Shown: positions 10,121 to 21,260 of the stretch, in pieces | Layout: every line of letters begins with the position of its first letter | Numbering within the stretch: the stretch's first letter is position 1 | From: Heterocephalus glaber | Taxonomy: Eukaryota; Chordata; Mammalia; Rodentia; Bathyergidae | Length of the DNA: 64,000 bases | NCBI RefSeq assembly: GCF_000247695.1 | Contig: NW_004624734.1 | Span: 32,507,063-32,571,062, forward strand | Direction of reading: 5' to 3' | Made by a program: the position numbers and the translations under genes | The notes under the pieces: generated by a model | Seen by the model: the letters and a program-made list of their open reading frames with translations, nothing else | Told to the model about the DNA's origin: nothing | Databases searched by the model: none

Positions 10121-12041
10121 GTTCTCTTATTATCCAAACATCATATAAGACACAAACATGAACCTCTTCTCTTAGAGCCACAGAGCCAGGCATTTTGATG
10201 CTCCCAGAACATTGTTATTCACTCCATCTTGAGTGCTATAGTTACTTTTTAAAGTAATGTCTCTGCTTGTTCTGCTCCGTAGGAATACTGTTCCCACAAA
10301 GGCTATTTCTTATAGCATAGGGCAGACATTAGTTGGGCAAATGACAGGAAGATGAGAACTGGGCACTTATGACAGGGCTAAGAGAAGGTTTCTGTGCACA
10401 GCTTGTGTTAGGGACAGAATAAGCAGAGTGGGTTCTCTCTGGGCTCTTTGACACCTACTGTGTACCCTAATCCGAACTCAACTCCCAGACAGCACCATGT
10501 TGGCCTGACAGTCAACGAATCCTACTAACTCAAAATGCTTCTTGGACAACCTGTCTCATGAGTAGACCATTCTAACTGGCCCCAACTCACTTCCTGCTTT
10601 GTGGCACAGTGTTGTCAACAGGACTGTTCTCTGGTTCTTTTCTCTCAGGCTCCCCTTCCCACCCAGGGGCTACTTTGCTGCCCTCTGACTTCTTGCCAAG
10701 AGTTCTGATTCCTACTCCCAGCTGTAGTCACTCAGTCAGTTGTCATTGCCAAGCCCAGAAGAGCTTCAGAGCTGAGAATCTTAACTCCCAATGGCACAAG
10801 GAGTGCGTAAATTCCGCAACTATGCACCCTGAAATAAGAGTCGCGGTGGCTGTTTCTCTCACTAAGTTTCAGCTGAGGAAAACCATTCCAATGGCAAGTA
10901 AGGAAGACTGTCAGAGAATGGTTTTGTGCAACATCAAATACATTCCAGGTCTTATCTAATCAGGGAGCCTTCTTCAACAGCCGTGCAGAGGCTGTTCCTG
11001 CAAACTGCTCCTGAGCCAGAGAGAGGCCTTGATTTTAAATGCAAAATAATGGCCTTTTGGCACAGGTAAAGTTGGTTGGCAGCTGGAGGTTTGGGGTGAC
11101 CTCTGACCCTCTCCCACAGTTCCTCCCAAGTTGCACTGCACAAAACTAAGCCACCCTCAAATCCCAGGCTTTAATTGGCTCTGGTTTGTTTTGCTTTTCT
11201 CTTCTATCCAGAGCTTCAAAAGGCACTTCGATAATTATTTGAGGCATGAAAAAGGCAGGTTTCAGCTTTCCTAACTGGAATTGGAGGTAATTACTGTCTT
11301 CCACACACGAGCTGGTACATGCTTGAAATCAAATGGCTCTGGGTGTTTATAGAGGATGGCCGGGCATGTGAGCCAGGGGAGGGTTACGGAATCTTCCAAA
11401 GGTTGTCTCAGAGATGGAAGAATCCAACATTTCAGAATTGGTCAGGGAGGCTTCCATATTTTTTGCTATCACCCTGAAAAGACTGTCCCTCAACCTTATC
11501 CTGAAAATGTGGAAGGTGTTTTGGGTTTTTCTCTCAAGAGACAGAAGCTGACATACCACCTCACTCCCATCTTGCTTATAATCAGCAACAAATGGCTTGG
11601 CCTGGGCTGTTATGTCAAACTTCAGAACAAGCCAAACCCAATCAGGGCCGGTAAAAGCTCTATAGAGAACCAGAACAGGAATTAGGTTTTGCACTCTAGA
11701 ACAGAAAACCCAAACATGGCCAGTCTCCTCCTCACCGCCTTGAGTGTGGACGTGGAAGTGAGACACTGTTCCAAACCTCAGCCTGTCTTCTTGTGTGCAC
11801 AGGTGGCAGCCTCATATTTCCAACCCTCTGTGGCCTTACCCACAGATGAGAATAGTAACTGACTTGGCTTTGTTGGTGGCTGTCAGATTGAGATACTGTT
11901 AACCCATGGAGACTGGTTGCTAACAGATCTGTATCCAATAAGTGCTTAACATTAGCTACCATGATGGTCAGAGGCTTGGCTACTGGTACCAAAGGAACCA
12001 TTACATTCTGGAGGTTTTCGAAACTTTGGGGATTCAGAAAT
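10121..12041. other. Unique sequence; candidate regulatory stretch at 10780-11340
   Basis: No repeat family and no convincing exon is seen in nearly 2 kb. Frames of 109-139 codons at 11347-11766 overlap on opposite strands and match nothing I know. The part 10780-11340 is the most interesting: it includes a nuclear-receptor DR1-like site at 11097-11109 and homeodomain-like GGTAATTACT near 11286. Whether it is conserved cannot be judged from one sequence. Confidence 0.4.
11097..11109 (-). promoter_or_regulatory. DR1-type nuclear receptor motif (candidate)
   Basis: The plus strand reads TGACCTCTGACCC; the reverse complement GGGTCAGAGGTCA is two AGGTCA-like half sites spaced by one base, with one mismatch to the ideal. 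HNF4, RXR/PPAR and COUP-TF bind such DR1 sites. It lies in repeat-free sequence. A 13-base motif can occur by chance, so function is inferred only weakly. Confidence 0.3.
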
Positions 12042-12271
12042 GGAGGAAGCAAGGCAATAGTGGTGCACACCTGTAATCCCATCACTCCGGGAGGCTGAGG
12101 TAAACAATTTGCTAGTTTAAGCCCAGCCTGGGTGATTTAGTGATTTAGCAAGACCCTGTTTCAAAATCAAAAATAAAAAGGGTGAGGATGTAGCTCAGTG
12201 CAGTGAGTTCAATCCCCAGTACCAAAAAACAAAACAAAACAAAACAAAAAAACAAAAAAAGGAGGAGGAAG
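12042..12271 (+). repeat. B1-dID dimeric SINE
   Basis: A B1 part (12051-12180: GTGGTGCACACCTGTAATCC, GGGAGGCTGAGG, AGCCCAGCCTGGGTGA, GCAAGACCCTGTTTCAAAAT) is joined to a shortened ID part (12181-12225: GGATGTAGCTCAGTGCAGTG, AGTTCAATCCCCAGTACC) that lacks the anticodon-arm region. An AAAAC tail follows. A short direct repeat GGAGGAAG at 12042-12049 and 12264-12271 is a tentative target duplication. Such 7SL/tRNA dimers are known from several non-murid rodents. Confidence 0.85.
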
Positions 12272-13539
12272 AAAAGAAGTTTCCATGAGAAGGAAGCAGG
12301 AAGGCAACAAGTGAGTCAAAAGAGCACCCCACCCCCATGTCTTCCCTCCCAAGGGCATCACGTTAAACATGGTAGTTTGCCCTCAGCCCTCCCAGATTAG
12401 AGATTTACCATTGCTTCTTCGCTACAGAATATTCCAAAGAGAACTCACTGGCTTAACATCACTGATAGTTCAGTGTAAACTGGTTGCTTTCTTCCTGACA
12501 TCTACATGTGTAGAAGCTCAGAGGGGCAAAGGCTTGGGTTGAAGGAGGAACCAGAGGGAAGAGAAGGGAGTTTAGAGCCATGAGGCGCACATCCTGAAAG
12601 CCCAAGTTCAATTCACTCCAACTGGCTCATGGGCAAAGAGGAGGTGGGAGTCAAACGTGTCCTGGAATTGCTTTTCTGACTGCTTCCTCCCATGCCTAGC
12701 TCCACCTCTGGGCAGCCCAGGGTGCAGCCTCAGCTTTGCCTCTCCTTATTCTCTGTCCCTAAGGGGCCCTGTGCCACCTCCGTGCTGCTGCCTCCCAAAC
12801 CGACTTCGTTTGATTCCGATTCATTTGTATACTCCACATTTTCCTTTCAAATGGCCCCTAATCCCAATCCCGTGTTACTGAAACCAATCAAAACAAAAAC
12901 GCCAACACACCAAGGTCTCAACATAAATGTTCTCACCGCAGACGACCTTTCAAGGCTATTGACCTTTCTCTTTGTACCACACACTTTTCTTTCATAGCCC
13001 TTAAGCCAATGTCCAATCACATTTTTATTTCTATACTTATTTGAATAATACCTATTTCCCAAAAGACTGAACTTCATGCAACTTCTTTTGTTCTTCCCTA
13101 CGTCCAGTCTAGTGCTGACTTGTGAAAGTTCTTTACGTATATACAAATCTGAAAAAACCCCACTGTCCCAATCAATTCAAATAGACATAGTAGGTCCTCA
13201 CTGTAGATTTGATGAATGAATGATTTCAGAGTAGAGGTGGATCCGGGGATCAGGAAGAGAGACTCTGGGCACAAAGGAAGGCCATGAAACTTGCAAAAAA
13301 TTCTTGAGATCACATCTTGTTTCCCTGAAGTGGGCCATTTGGCTTCGTACCTTACTTATTTGATGAGGTTTCATGTTTAGTAAAAGCCCTGAGCAGTGAG
13401 ACAAACATATAAGGCACAATCATGAACTTAGTAAACCACTGCAAGCTTAAATGTCTGATAAGGGGAGTGTCTAAATTATGTTATCCATCCCAGTGAATAA
13501 TCTAATAGCCAATAATCTAATAGTTTACAATTTGAGCAT
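12272..13539. other. Unique sequence, no gene seen
   Basis: Mixed composition with a pyrimidine-rich part near 12657-12790. Overlapping 60-100-codon frames on both strands (12657-13146) show no family resemblance. No repeat is recognised. Confidence 0.45.
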
Positions 13540-14643
13540 ATAACCTTGAAATTTTTAAAAATTTTATTTTACTTTATTAGTACATGTACGTAGTACATAA
13601 TGCTTACATTCCTTGTGGGAAGTTGGCACATACATATCACACATCTTAGTTCCTTTTTTCATCCCCCTTCCTTTCCCTCTCTCCCTTGTCCATCCATCTT
13701 TTGATCCCTTTGCTTTTTGTTTGTTTTACTTGCTTTTGTACATGTTTGTGGCACAAATGTTTACAGTCATGTCCCCCTGCCACCATCCCTGCAGGTTCTC
13801 CAGCATTTGTTCTTATTTGATGTCTTGATGATGGCCATTCTTCCAAAGGTGGAATCTCTGTGTTTTTAAAATTTCATTTTTCTAATGACCAGTGATATCA
13901 AGCATTTCTTTATGTATTTATTGGCCATTTATATCATGAAGTGTCTATTCATTTCACTGGCCAATTTTTTGCCTGGGTCTTTTATTTTTGGGCGTCGATT
14001 TTTCTGAGTTCTTCATATATTCTAGATATGAGTCCCCTGTCTAAGGAATCGCTGGCAAAAATTTCTTCCCATTCTATGAGCTGTTTTTTTCAGTCTGTTG
14101 GTTATTTCTTTTGCTACACAGAAGCTTTTTAATTTGATGTGATCCCATTTGTTGATTCTTGTAACTATTTTTGTGCAACTGATGTTCTGTTCAGAAAGTC
14201 TTGCCTATGCCTATGACTATGACTTCAAGAGTTTTACCTATTTTATCTTCTGATAGGTTAAGTGTTTCTGGTTTAACATTTAGTTCTTTGATCCATTTTG
14301 ATTTTAGTTTAGTACATGGTGAGTGATATGGGTCTAGATTCAGTCTTTTGAATGTGGGAAGCCAGTTTTCCCAACACCATTTATTAAAGAGGGTACTCTT
14401 CCCTCCAGTGTATGTTTTTGGCCTGTTTGTCAAAGATCAAGTAGTTGAATATACTTGGGATTGTTTCTGTATCCTCTATTCAGTTCTATTGATACTCATG
14501 TCTGTTTTTTTGTTTCTGTCAGTACCATGCCATTTTTATCACAGTAGCTTTGTAATATAATTTCAAATCTGGGATGGTAATATCTCCTGCTTTGTTCTTT
14601 TTACCCAGAATTGCTTTTGCTACTCTGATAACCCTGAAATTTT
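13540..14643 (-). mobile_element. LINE-1 insertion, 5'-truncated and internally deleted
   Basis: Minus-strand L1. The 3' UTR (13556 to about 13830) joins directly to interior ORF2 sequence starting with plus-strand GATGGCCATTCTTCC. ORF2-derived residues remain on the minus strand in 14191-14433, for example LFNKWCWENWLPTF and KSKWIKELNVKPET, typical of the L1 ORF2 C-terminal third. A 16-bp direct repeat, ATAACCTTGAAATTTT at 13540-13555 and ATAACCCTGAAATTTT at 14628-14643 (one mismatch), marks the insertion. Compared with the L1 at 51866, roughly 430 bp of the ORF2 3' end is missing. Its 3' UTR differs from that copy, so it is another subfamily. Confidence 0.9.
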
Positions 14644-14799
14644 ATAAGAGCCTTGGATTATATTTCTGAATTTGCATGAGATATAGGGAGCTCTGAAGTT
14701 TAGGAATTCACAGAACTTTCTGATATGTTCAATATCACTGCTCAATTGCCTATTATGAACTTTTCTGGGCTCTAACTACATGCTAAAAAACACTGCATT

Positions 14800-14950
14800 G
14801 TGCTTGGGAGGAAAACATTGGTTTTTCAGTCATAAAAATTGGGGTCCAAACCCCAGCTTTTCCACTTGCTAGCTCTGTTTCCACATACCTGGCCCAGTCT
14901 TTGTTTTCTCATCAGTCCCTTCCTCCCAGGACTATTAAGAACCATAGCCA
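14800..14950 (+). repeat. Probable MIR fragment
   Basis: GGGGTCCAAACCCCAGCTTT, TCCACTTGCTAGCTCTG and TTGTTTTCTCATCAGTC follow the MIR order (GGGTTCGAATCCCGGCTC, GCCACTTACTAGCTGTG, CAGTTTCCTCATCTGT). Diverged. Confidence 0.6.
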
Positions 14951-17256
14951 AGCTTTCAGGAAAAATTCATCTCAATTGTTCCCGCAGGCAGGTGCAAAAG
15001 AAGTCTAAAACAATTGGGCTCCCTACACACTTTCTGTTTCATCTGGGGAAAGAAAAACTTCCCTCTTCTCCTTTTCTTTTCTTTTTCTGCCTTACAGTAC
15101 CTTCTCTTCCAGACTTGGGGATCAAGCCAGTAAGGTCTTTTTGTTACAATGTACGCCTGATTATGAAAGTTTCTGATTATGTCTATGTACATCTGAAAAG
15201 AAACTGCTGGGTCCTGAGCAACTGAATATGGAAAACTGACCATGGCCTCACCATGCATGAGGTGCATGAGGTGGTGACTTCCTTCACCATGGTACCTGTA
15301 TCTGGGGTGTGCTCGTGTTGTTTTGGGTCAAAGTCTTAAGGTTGTAAAGTGGAGATATCCTAAGATTCAAGGCAGAACTAGTCCTGTTGTCAGTGAGTAG
15401 CTGGGACCCCAGAGTTCCCACCTCTTTTTCCTGTCAAGAAGTTTATATCTCGAGGGAAAACAGCTGTCCATTCTCAGGCCAACTGGGACTCACGCCAGCT
15501 GTTTATTCCAGATGCCAAGAGCCAGATGCACACCCACTCTTCTCTCCCACTCCCTAAGCCTGAAGTTTCAAATTTTATAGAATTGTTAATGACCTTAGAG
15601 ACTTGCTAAAAAAGCATTTCTCCATGCTCCACCTCCAGAGAATTGGACTCAGTTAGTTCAGGCTGGCCAGGAAATCGGAATGTTGAATAACAACAATCCC
15701 ATCCTATCTCATCTCTTCCCTAGAATATTTCAGTGCAGTCGGTCTGAGACTCACATTTGAATGATCACTGGTACAGTGGCAGCACTGGTGGGCTGGTAAA
15801 TGCCTAACAACTACTTTGGATGGTGGGGTTGGGAGTCTGGTTTGTAGTTCACTAATTTCTGTGGTGTAAATATTCCCACCACGGTCAGTTCAAGCTTCCA
15901 ACATGATATTATGATTGTGAAGGAGGGAAAAAGTGTGTACAATCAGTTCTCACAGGCCCATGGTAATTGACCCAGCAAACCACTAGGTAGAAACATCTGG
16001 ATGCCGCCAAATGCTTTTTCCTGGGCTTTGGCATAGAAAGGGCACCGTTTAGCCTAGGATGTCACACCTTCAGGTATTTCTCTAAATCCTTAGCTCTTTG
16101 TATGGTTTGTTTTGGAGCTCCGTCATCAGAGATCTCAAGGAGTTCTAAACCAGAAAGTGAAAAGAGTTCCAGGGAAGAAAATGCAATTAGTGTAAGACAC
16201 TGGCTTCAGCCACACTGCTTAATTTATCCAACCCAGCTTTCAGAGATGAAGGAGTTTTTAAACACCTGCTTCTGCCTTCATTTGATAAGCTTACAACTTA
16301 TATCAATTCATATCAACTTGATCCCACTAACCTGCAGGAGGATGAAAAGACAGTGGCAGGGAACTGAGAAGATGAAAGGGGACAGTGGGGCACCCCAGGG
16401 TAGTCATATGACCCAGGGTCATGAGTGGCTTAAGGCTTCCCCTTTGTCTCCTGGTTCTGGTCTCATGTTTGAAAGTTTTGGTTATTTCCTTCTGCCCCTG
16501 ACTAGGTGAACAGATGTGGAAAGGTCTCCAGTTCCCAGGGCTTGCTGTCTGCCTGCAGACTGGGGTGTGGACTCCCAGACAGAACAGTTACACAATCCTT
16601 CGCCAAATAGCTGAGCCCAGTCAGGTGTGGGGTGCAAACCTACTTGACATTTCTGCCCTGAAAGGATGTGCAAGCTAAACTGAGCAAGAATGAAAAACAA
16701 CCACCTCCCTGCTCCACTTACACTCTGTCCCTGGTGTAGGAATTCTGCAGCACGGTAGGAGGGCGAGGTGCCACTGAAAAGCCACGGGTGCCATGGTCAT
16801 TGGAACAAATGCACTTTTGGATCTGCTGCTTTTCTGGGCCCATACCATGGGTACTGCCAGTGTGAGAGTCTTGCCCACTCCTAGCCTGGAGCTAGGTGGA
16901 ACCCCAGTACTCTGGAAACGGGGTCTTCTGCAACCTCAGCTTTCCCTGCTGGTGGGTTAAAAGGGAAGCAGGGTCACAGAGAAGGGGTGCAAATGTTTGC
17001 TCCCTCTGCCTTATTTACTCAACTCTGACAGCCTGAGGAATTTCTCAGAGCCTAACAAGTGGTACAAACAAAAGCATAAAGATTACAATAATCTCCCTTA
17101 AATAAAGAACCCGTCTCACATCTAGTTCACTCCCAAGAATGTCTAGTGATATGTTTATACAATAAATGGTAGCCATTACATTTTACACACCTCTCTTAGC
17201 ACGTAGGACAATCACCTAGACGTGCTACAAGTAATGGAATGACACCCATTTTCCCA
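14951..17256. other. Unique sequence, no gene seen
   Basis: About 2.3 kb with no recognised repeat or exon. The longest frames (128 codons at 14839-15225 plus; 135 codons at 16102-16509 plus) have no domain I recognise. A 9-base tandem GCATGAGGT occurs near 15256-15273. Confidence 0.45.
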
Positions 17257-18545
17257 CAGTGGTGGTGCTCATAGTGAGGTCTATGGACCCCTGGGATCTC
17301 TGAGACCCTGTCAGGATGTTTGCAAGGCCAAAACTATTTTCATAATAATACCAAGATGTATTTGCCTTCTTCACCATGTTGATATTTGGATAAAATTGCT
17401 AGCACCAGACAATACTAGCAATCATAGTATTCTTCCCTGCTACAAATTTGCAGGGGAGAGAAAAAGTCAGTTTCACCTAAGAATGACCTAGATGAAGCAA
17501 TCAAAATTATGAATTTTATGAAACATTGCCTAAAGTATACTTTTTTCTCCTAACTATTCTGTGTAATGAGTTGGAAAGGAGGTGTCCACACTGCCGGTAC
17601 ATTCTGCAGTGTGATGTTGTCTTGGAAAAGCACGAAGCACCTAGGTAAGTGTTGAGAGCAGAACTAACCACTTCAGTGAATACCAGGTTAATACAAAAGC
17701 ACTGGATAACCTGTGGTTATTCAGGCCCATGGTTATTCAGACAGTGACTGTTGATTCAAGAAAGATAATTCACAGTATTTATTGTCAAAATAAAAGTGCA
17801 GAATAACATAGGAATTTTTGAAAACTTGTACCTGCCACAGTCAGCCTAACGCCTTTCTTCTACTTACAGAAGTTTCTGATGAGCTCAGTGGGTAATATTA
17901 ACAAATCTGAATTTTTAGTTTGCACTGTGGCATATATCAAAATGGGAAGATCTGCATAATTTAATGAAGCAATATTTTCCAAATGACCCATGCATAATAT
18001 TATAAAATCAGGCCTGGGCAAGTGATTTCCTCAAAGTACAAGCCAGACCAAATGACTCTTAATGTAACTGAGCACAAAAATTTGATATAACTTCAAATTG
18101 CAACTAACCTTTAAGCTACCATTAGTTGAGTTTAGGTATATGTCAAAGAAGAATATTCACAATTATCTGAAAAGGCCATTAAAATATTCTTTCCTTTTCC
18201 AACAACCTATCTATGGGAGGCTGGGTTTCCTTTGCATACTTCAAGCAAAACAACATTATCACAGCTGATTGAATGCAGAAGTAGATATGGGAATCCAGCT
18301 GTCTTCTATTAAGCCAGACATTAAAAGAGTTTGCAAAAATTTGGAACACTCTTCTCACTAAATTTTGCTTTGTTTTAGAAAACACAGTTCTTTTTACAAT
18401 AAAATACATTATTTAAAACTTTTTAACCAATTAACGAATTAGTAAGTTTTAATGAGCTACTAAATATTAATTTATTCATATAAATGAATAAAAAATTAAA
18501 AACCAACAAATAAATATTTTTCTTCTTTAATTTTTAATATGGCAC
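17257..18545 (+). mobile_element. hAT (Charlie/ZBED-like) DNA transposon remnant
   Basis: The left end begins CAGTGG (17257), matching hAT-Charlie termini, followed by GATCTCTGAGACCCTGTCAG and AAAACTATTTTCATAATAAT, familiar sub-terminal blocks of this family. The second half is a decayed transposase C-terminus: 18193-18228 translates to PFPTTYLWEAGF, the hAT C-terminal (dimerisation) region, followed by S-K-T-T, and a frameshift near 18250. Reading frames upstream (17870-18180) are broken by stops and indels. The right terminus is lost at the LTR beginning near 18546. Non-functional. Confidence 0.8.
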
Positions 18546-19065
18546 ATTATTTAATTATTTATTGCTTTATAGCAGAGTACCCCAAAACGTATTCACTTAA
18601 AACAACAAAAATCATTTGTTCTCTCCTACAGTTGGGGGCAGGAATTTATTGAAGAGGCTGTGCTGCCTCAGGCTGCCTTGGCTGCCTTAGCAGGGTGCAG
18701 TGATATGAAGGCCTGATTGGGGCTGGAGGACCTACTTTTGAGATAGTTTGCTCACAAGCATGGCTAGAGGTTACTGGCTGTTGACAGGAGGACTTGGTTT
18801 TCTTCCATACCATTCTTTTCCCAGGGTATGAAAAACACGGCCATTGGTTTTCTCCAAAGTGAACAGAAGAGACCAAGTAGGAAACTGTACGCCCTTTTAT
18901 GACCTAGTCTCTGATATCACACCCTATCACTTCTGCCATTTTCTATTTGTCCCATGGACCAGCTCTGATTCAGGGTGGGAAAAAGATACACAGGGACATG
19001 ACTGCTGAGTGATGAGGACATAAAGGAGTCATTTAGACCAAAACATTTGAAAACTATTAGCCTAA
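18546..19065 (-). mobile_element. MLT1-like LTR, diverged
   Basis: Plus-strand blocks: TTTATTGCTTTATAGCAGAG, TACCCCAAAACG, ACTTAAAACAACAAAAATCA, ATGAAGGCCTGATTGGGGCT, GGAGGACCTACTTTTGAG, CTGGCTGTTGACAGGAGGAC, CTTTTATGACCTAGTCTCTG, CACTTCTGCCATTTTCTATT. This is the reverse of an old MaLR/MLT1-class LTR. No internal genes. It abuts the right end of the hAT remnant and may have removed its right terminus. Confidence 0.65.
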
Positions 19066-19234
19066 AGAAATTGGTCCGTATCTTTGAAAAGTCACTGCTA
19101 TTTATTTATTTTATTAATTTCCTGTTGTTCGTAGTTATACCATGATTTCTTGTTTACTTCTTGTTCCCTTACTTCCACAATCTTGGACCCAGTGCCTACT
19201 ACTCTGCTTCTTCTGAGCTTGGCTTACTGAAGAT

Positions 19235-19349
19235 TCCTGTATGGATTTTATTTATTTATTTTTTTGGTATCAGAAATCAAACTCAGGACCTTGTGCTTGC
19301 GAGGCAGGAGGTGGCACCACTGAGTTAAATCCGTGGCCCATCCTGTATG
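19235..19349 (-). repeat. ID SINE with target duplication
   Basis: Body 19244-19340 is a reverse ID: T-rich tail, GGTATCAGAAATCAAACTC (B-box side), TTGTGCTTGCGAGGCAGG and ACCACTGAGTTAAATC (A-box side). The GCTTGCGAGGCAGG anticodon arm marks the young variant. A direct repeat TCCTGTATG at 19235-19243 and 19341-19349 flanks it, with further partial similarity. Confidence 0.9.
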
Positions 19350-19539
19350 AGTTTTAACCTTCCCCTAGCTTTGGCTTGTTGGATTTTTTTTTTTTCTTTG
19401 CACAGCAATGCTGGGCTTGCTTTAGGTCTAGTCATTCTCAGTCTGGCTCCCTGGAAAGTCCTTGTCTCCAAGAGAAGGTCACCAGTGGGACGAGAAGAGC
19501 AACTGTGAGCTGCTTATATGCAAACAGACCAAGATCCCT

Positions 19540-20245
19540 GTCCTCATGCAGCTTATAGCTCTAGAAGTCGGAAGAGAAACAATAAACATAATAAGGAAGT
19601 CACATTGTATGCTAGAGAATGATAAGGGGAAAAGGTGGGTGTGGTCAGGTCTGGGAGGTCATGGAAACGCAAGGACGCTATGGACAGCTTTTGAGATAAA
19701 TGAGGATGCTTAAGGTCAGGTCCGCCTCGCTGAGGAGAAATCAGGAGAAGACTTGGAAAGGTGAGGGAGAAGCCGCAGCCAAGTCCCTGAGGTGGGCACA
19801 CATCTGGTGTGTTTGAACTAAGCAAGAAGGCTGATGAGACCAGACAGGAATGAATGTGGGGGAAGGGCAGGTTGGTGCACTAACTGGAGCCCATGATTTA
19901 GGACCTCTGCGGTCACAGCAAGAACTGTGGCTTTTACTCTGAATGAGATGAGAACCATTTGGAAGCCATTTGGAAGGGTTTTGGGGAGAGGGAGATTGGG
20001 ACCTGATTTGGCTATTATGTTGAGAATGTATCTGAGGGTAAGCAAAAGTAGGGAAAGTGGAAAGGGGAAGACCACTAAGAGTATTGCAGTTGACCAGGGA
20101 AGAGGCAGTTTGTTGCCAGTGAGGCTGGTGAGAGCTGTTTGGATTCTGGACAGATTTTGAAGGTGGAGCCCATGAGACTTCCCAGCAGCTTGGAAGTGGG
20201 ATATGCAAGAAGAAAAAGTTGCAGGTGGTCTAGCCTGAAGGGAGG
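19540..20245 (+). repeat. Ancient interspersed repeat (L1M 5'-end type)
   Basis: Landmarks of a common old mammalian repeat: GTCCTCATGCAGCTTATAGC, TGTGGCTTTTACTCTGAATG, GAAGCCATTTGGAAGGGTTT, ATTGCAGTTGACCAGGGAAG, and GGATTCTGGACAGATTTTGA then AGGTGGAGCC. Similar, shorter pieces lie at 37480-37925 and 41165-41760. I place it with the 5' regions of L1M elements, with limited confidence in the name. Opposite-strand frames of up to 155 codons here (19741-20208) are by-products. Confidence 0.6.
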
Positions 20246-21129
20246 AGACATTTAGGAAGTTTCATTAGACACAGAAAGTTGGGGCTGCTCCCTGAGTTTC
20301 CCAGAAGACCAAGTTGCAATCACTACCCCAGGTCCCAGCCAGGCCTCCCAGGAGCAGAGTTCCTAAGGCCCCTCTCCTGCCTGATTTTTAAGAAACAGTG
20401 AAGCAAATCACCCCTTGTGTGAACTTTTATTTAAGGGAATACAGTAATGTTGTTCTTGAGCCTCTCATTCTTTTTTTTTCTTTGTCTTTCTTATCAGAAA
20501 TGAAACAAAACAGCCAGTTGGAGATAGGATCTCAAGTCTAGAAATACTAGCAGGTAATTTGGGACTTGAAAACAAATCTTCCCTGTAATGCATGAAGCAG
20601 GTAAAGGGAATCCCAGCTCCAATTTTTAAGCCACACCTTATTCTGACCTGGCAAATAACTTCCTTCCAGCCCCAGGCAAATCCCTGCTTCTACCCACCAA
20701 ATGCCTGTCCTTCCCCAGAGTGTAAAAAGGAAAACTGATGGAGACTAAGATTGTAGAAGGGCTGCTTAAGGGCTCGCTCCAGAAGCCACACCCCCAGAAT
20801 GAACCGTAGCCAGAAAGAAGAGGCCTGGAGCCAAGCACCCAAGGCATGAGCATCCGAGTACTGTAGGGTCAATATCTCACTTGGGTCAAAATGATTATTT
20901 TTGTTGATCAGACTTGCTCCATTAGAACTTCATATCACTAACTGTGGTCAAAGTCTTCTAAATGGATGGAATCTCCAGAATCCATTATTGAGCTACAATA
21001 TGTCAATCTTCCTACCAAGGAAAGCAAGACTGCAGCTTCCCAATTCTGGTCTGGGTAAGGCAGCTGAGGCCTGGCAAAGGTCAACCTCCCATGGCCCCAG
21101 GGAGAAATGAGAAAAATAAGGATCATGTT
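20246..21129. other. Unique sequence, no gene seen
   Basis: Mixed composition; a short T-rich run near 20470. Short frames at 20638-21126 are not recognisable. No repeat identified. Confidence 0.45.
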
Positions 21130-21260
21130 ATGCTGTAGGAAATCATTCAGAAGTACATATTATTCCCATTTTATATAGCAGAAAACTGAACCTAAGAGAG
21201 GTTGAGTGACTTGCCACACAGCCAGTAGCAGAGTAGTAGCCAGTAGCAGAGTAGTGTATG
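21130..21260 (-). repeat. MIR fragment with an internal tandem duplication
   Basis: Reverse MIR: TATTCCCATTTTATATAGCA, GAAAACTGAACCTAAGAGAG, GTTGAGTGACTTGCCACACA. At its end a 17-18-bp unit (GCCAGTAGCAGAGTAGTA) is repeated head-to-tail at 21221-21238 and 21239-21256. Confidence 0.8.

Noticed and set aside
19741..20208. 155-codon minus-strand frame
   Set aside because: It lies antisense within an old interspersed repeat and is proline/serine rich only because the repeat strand is purine rich.
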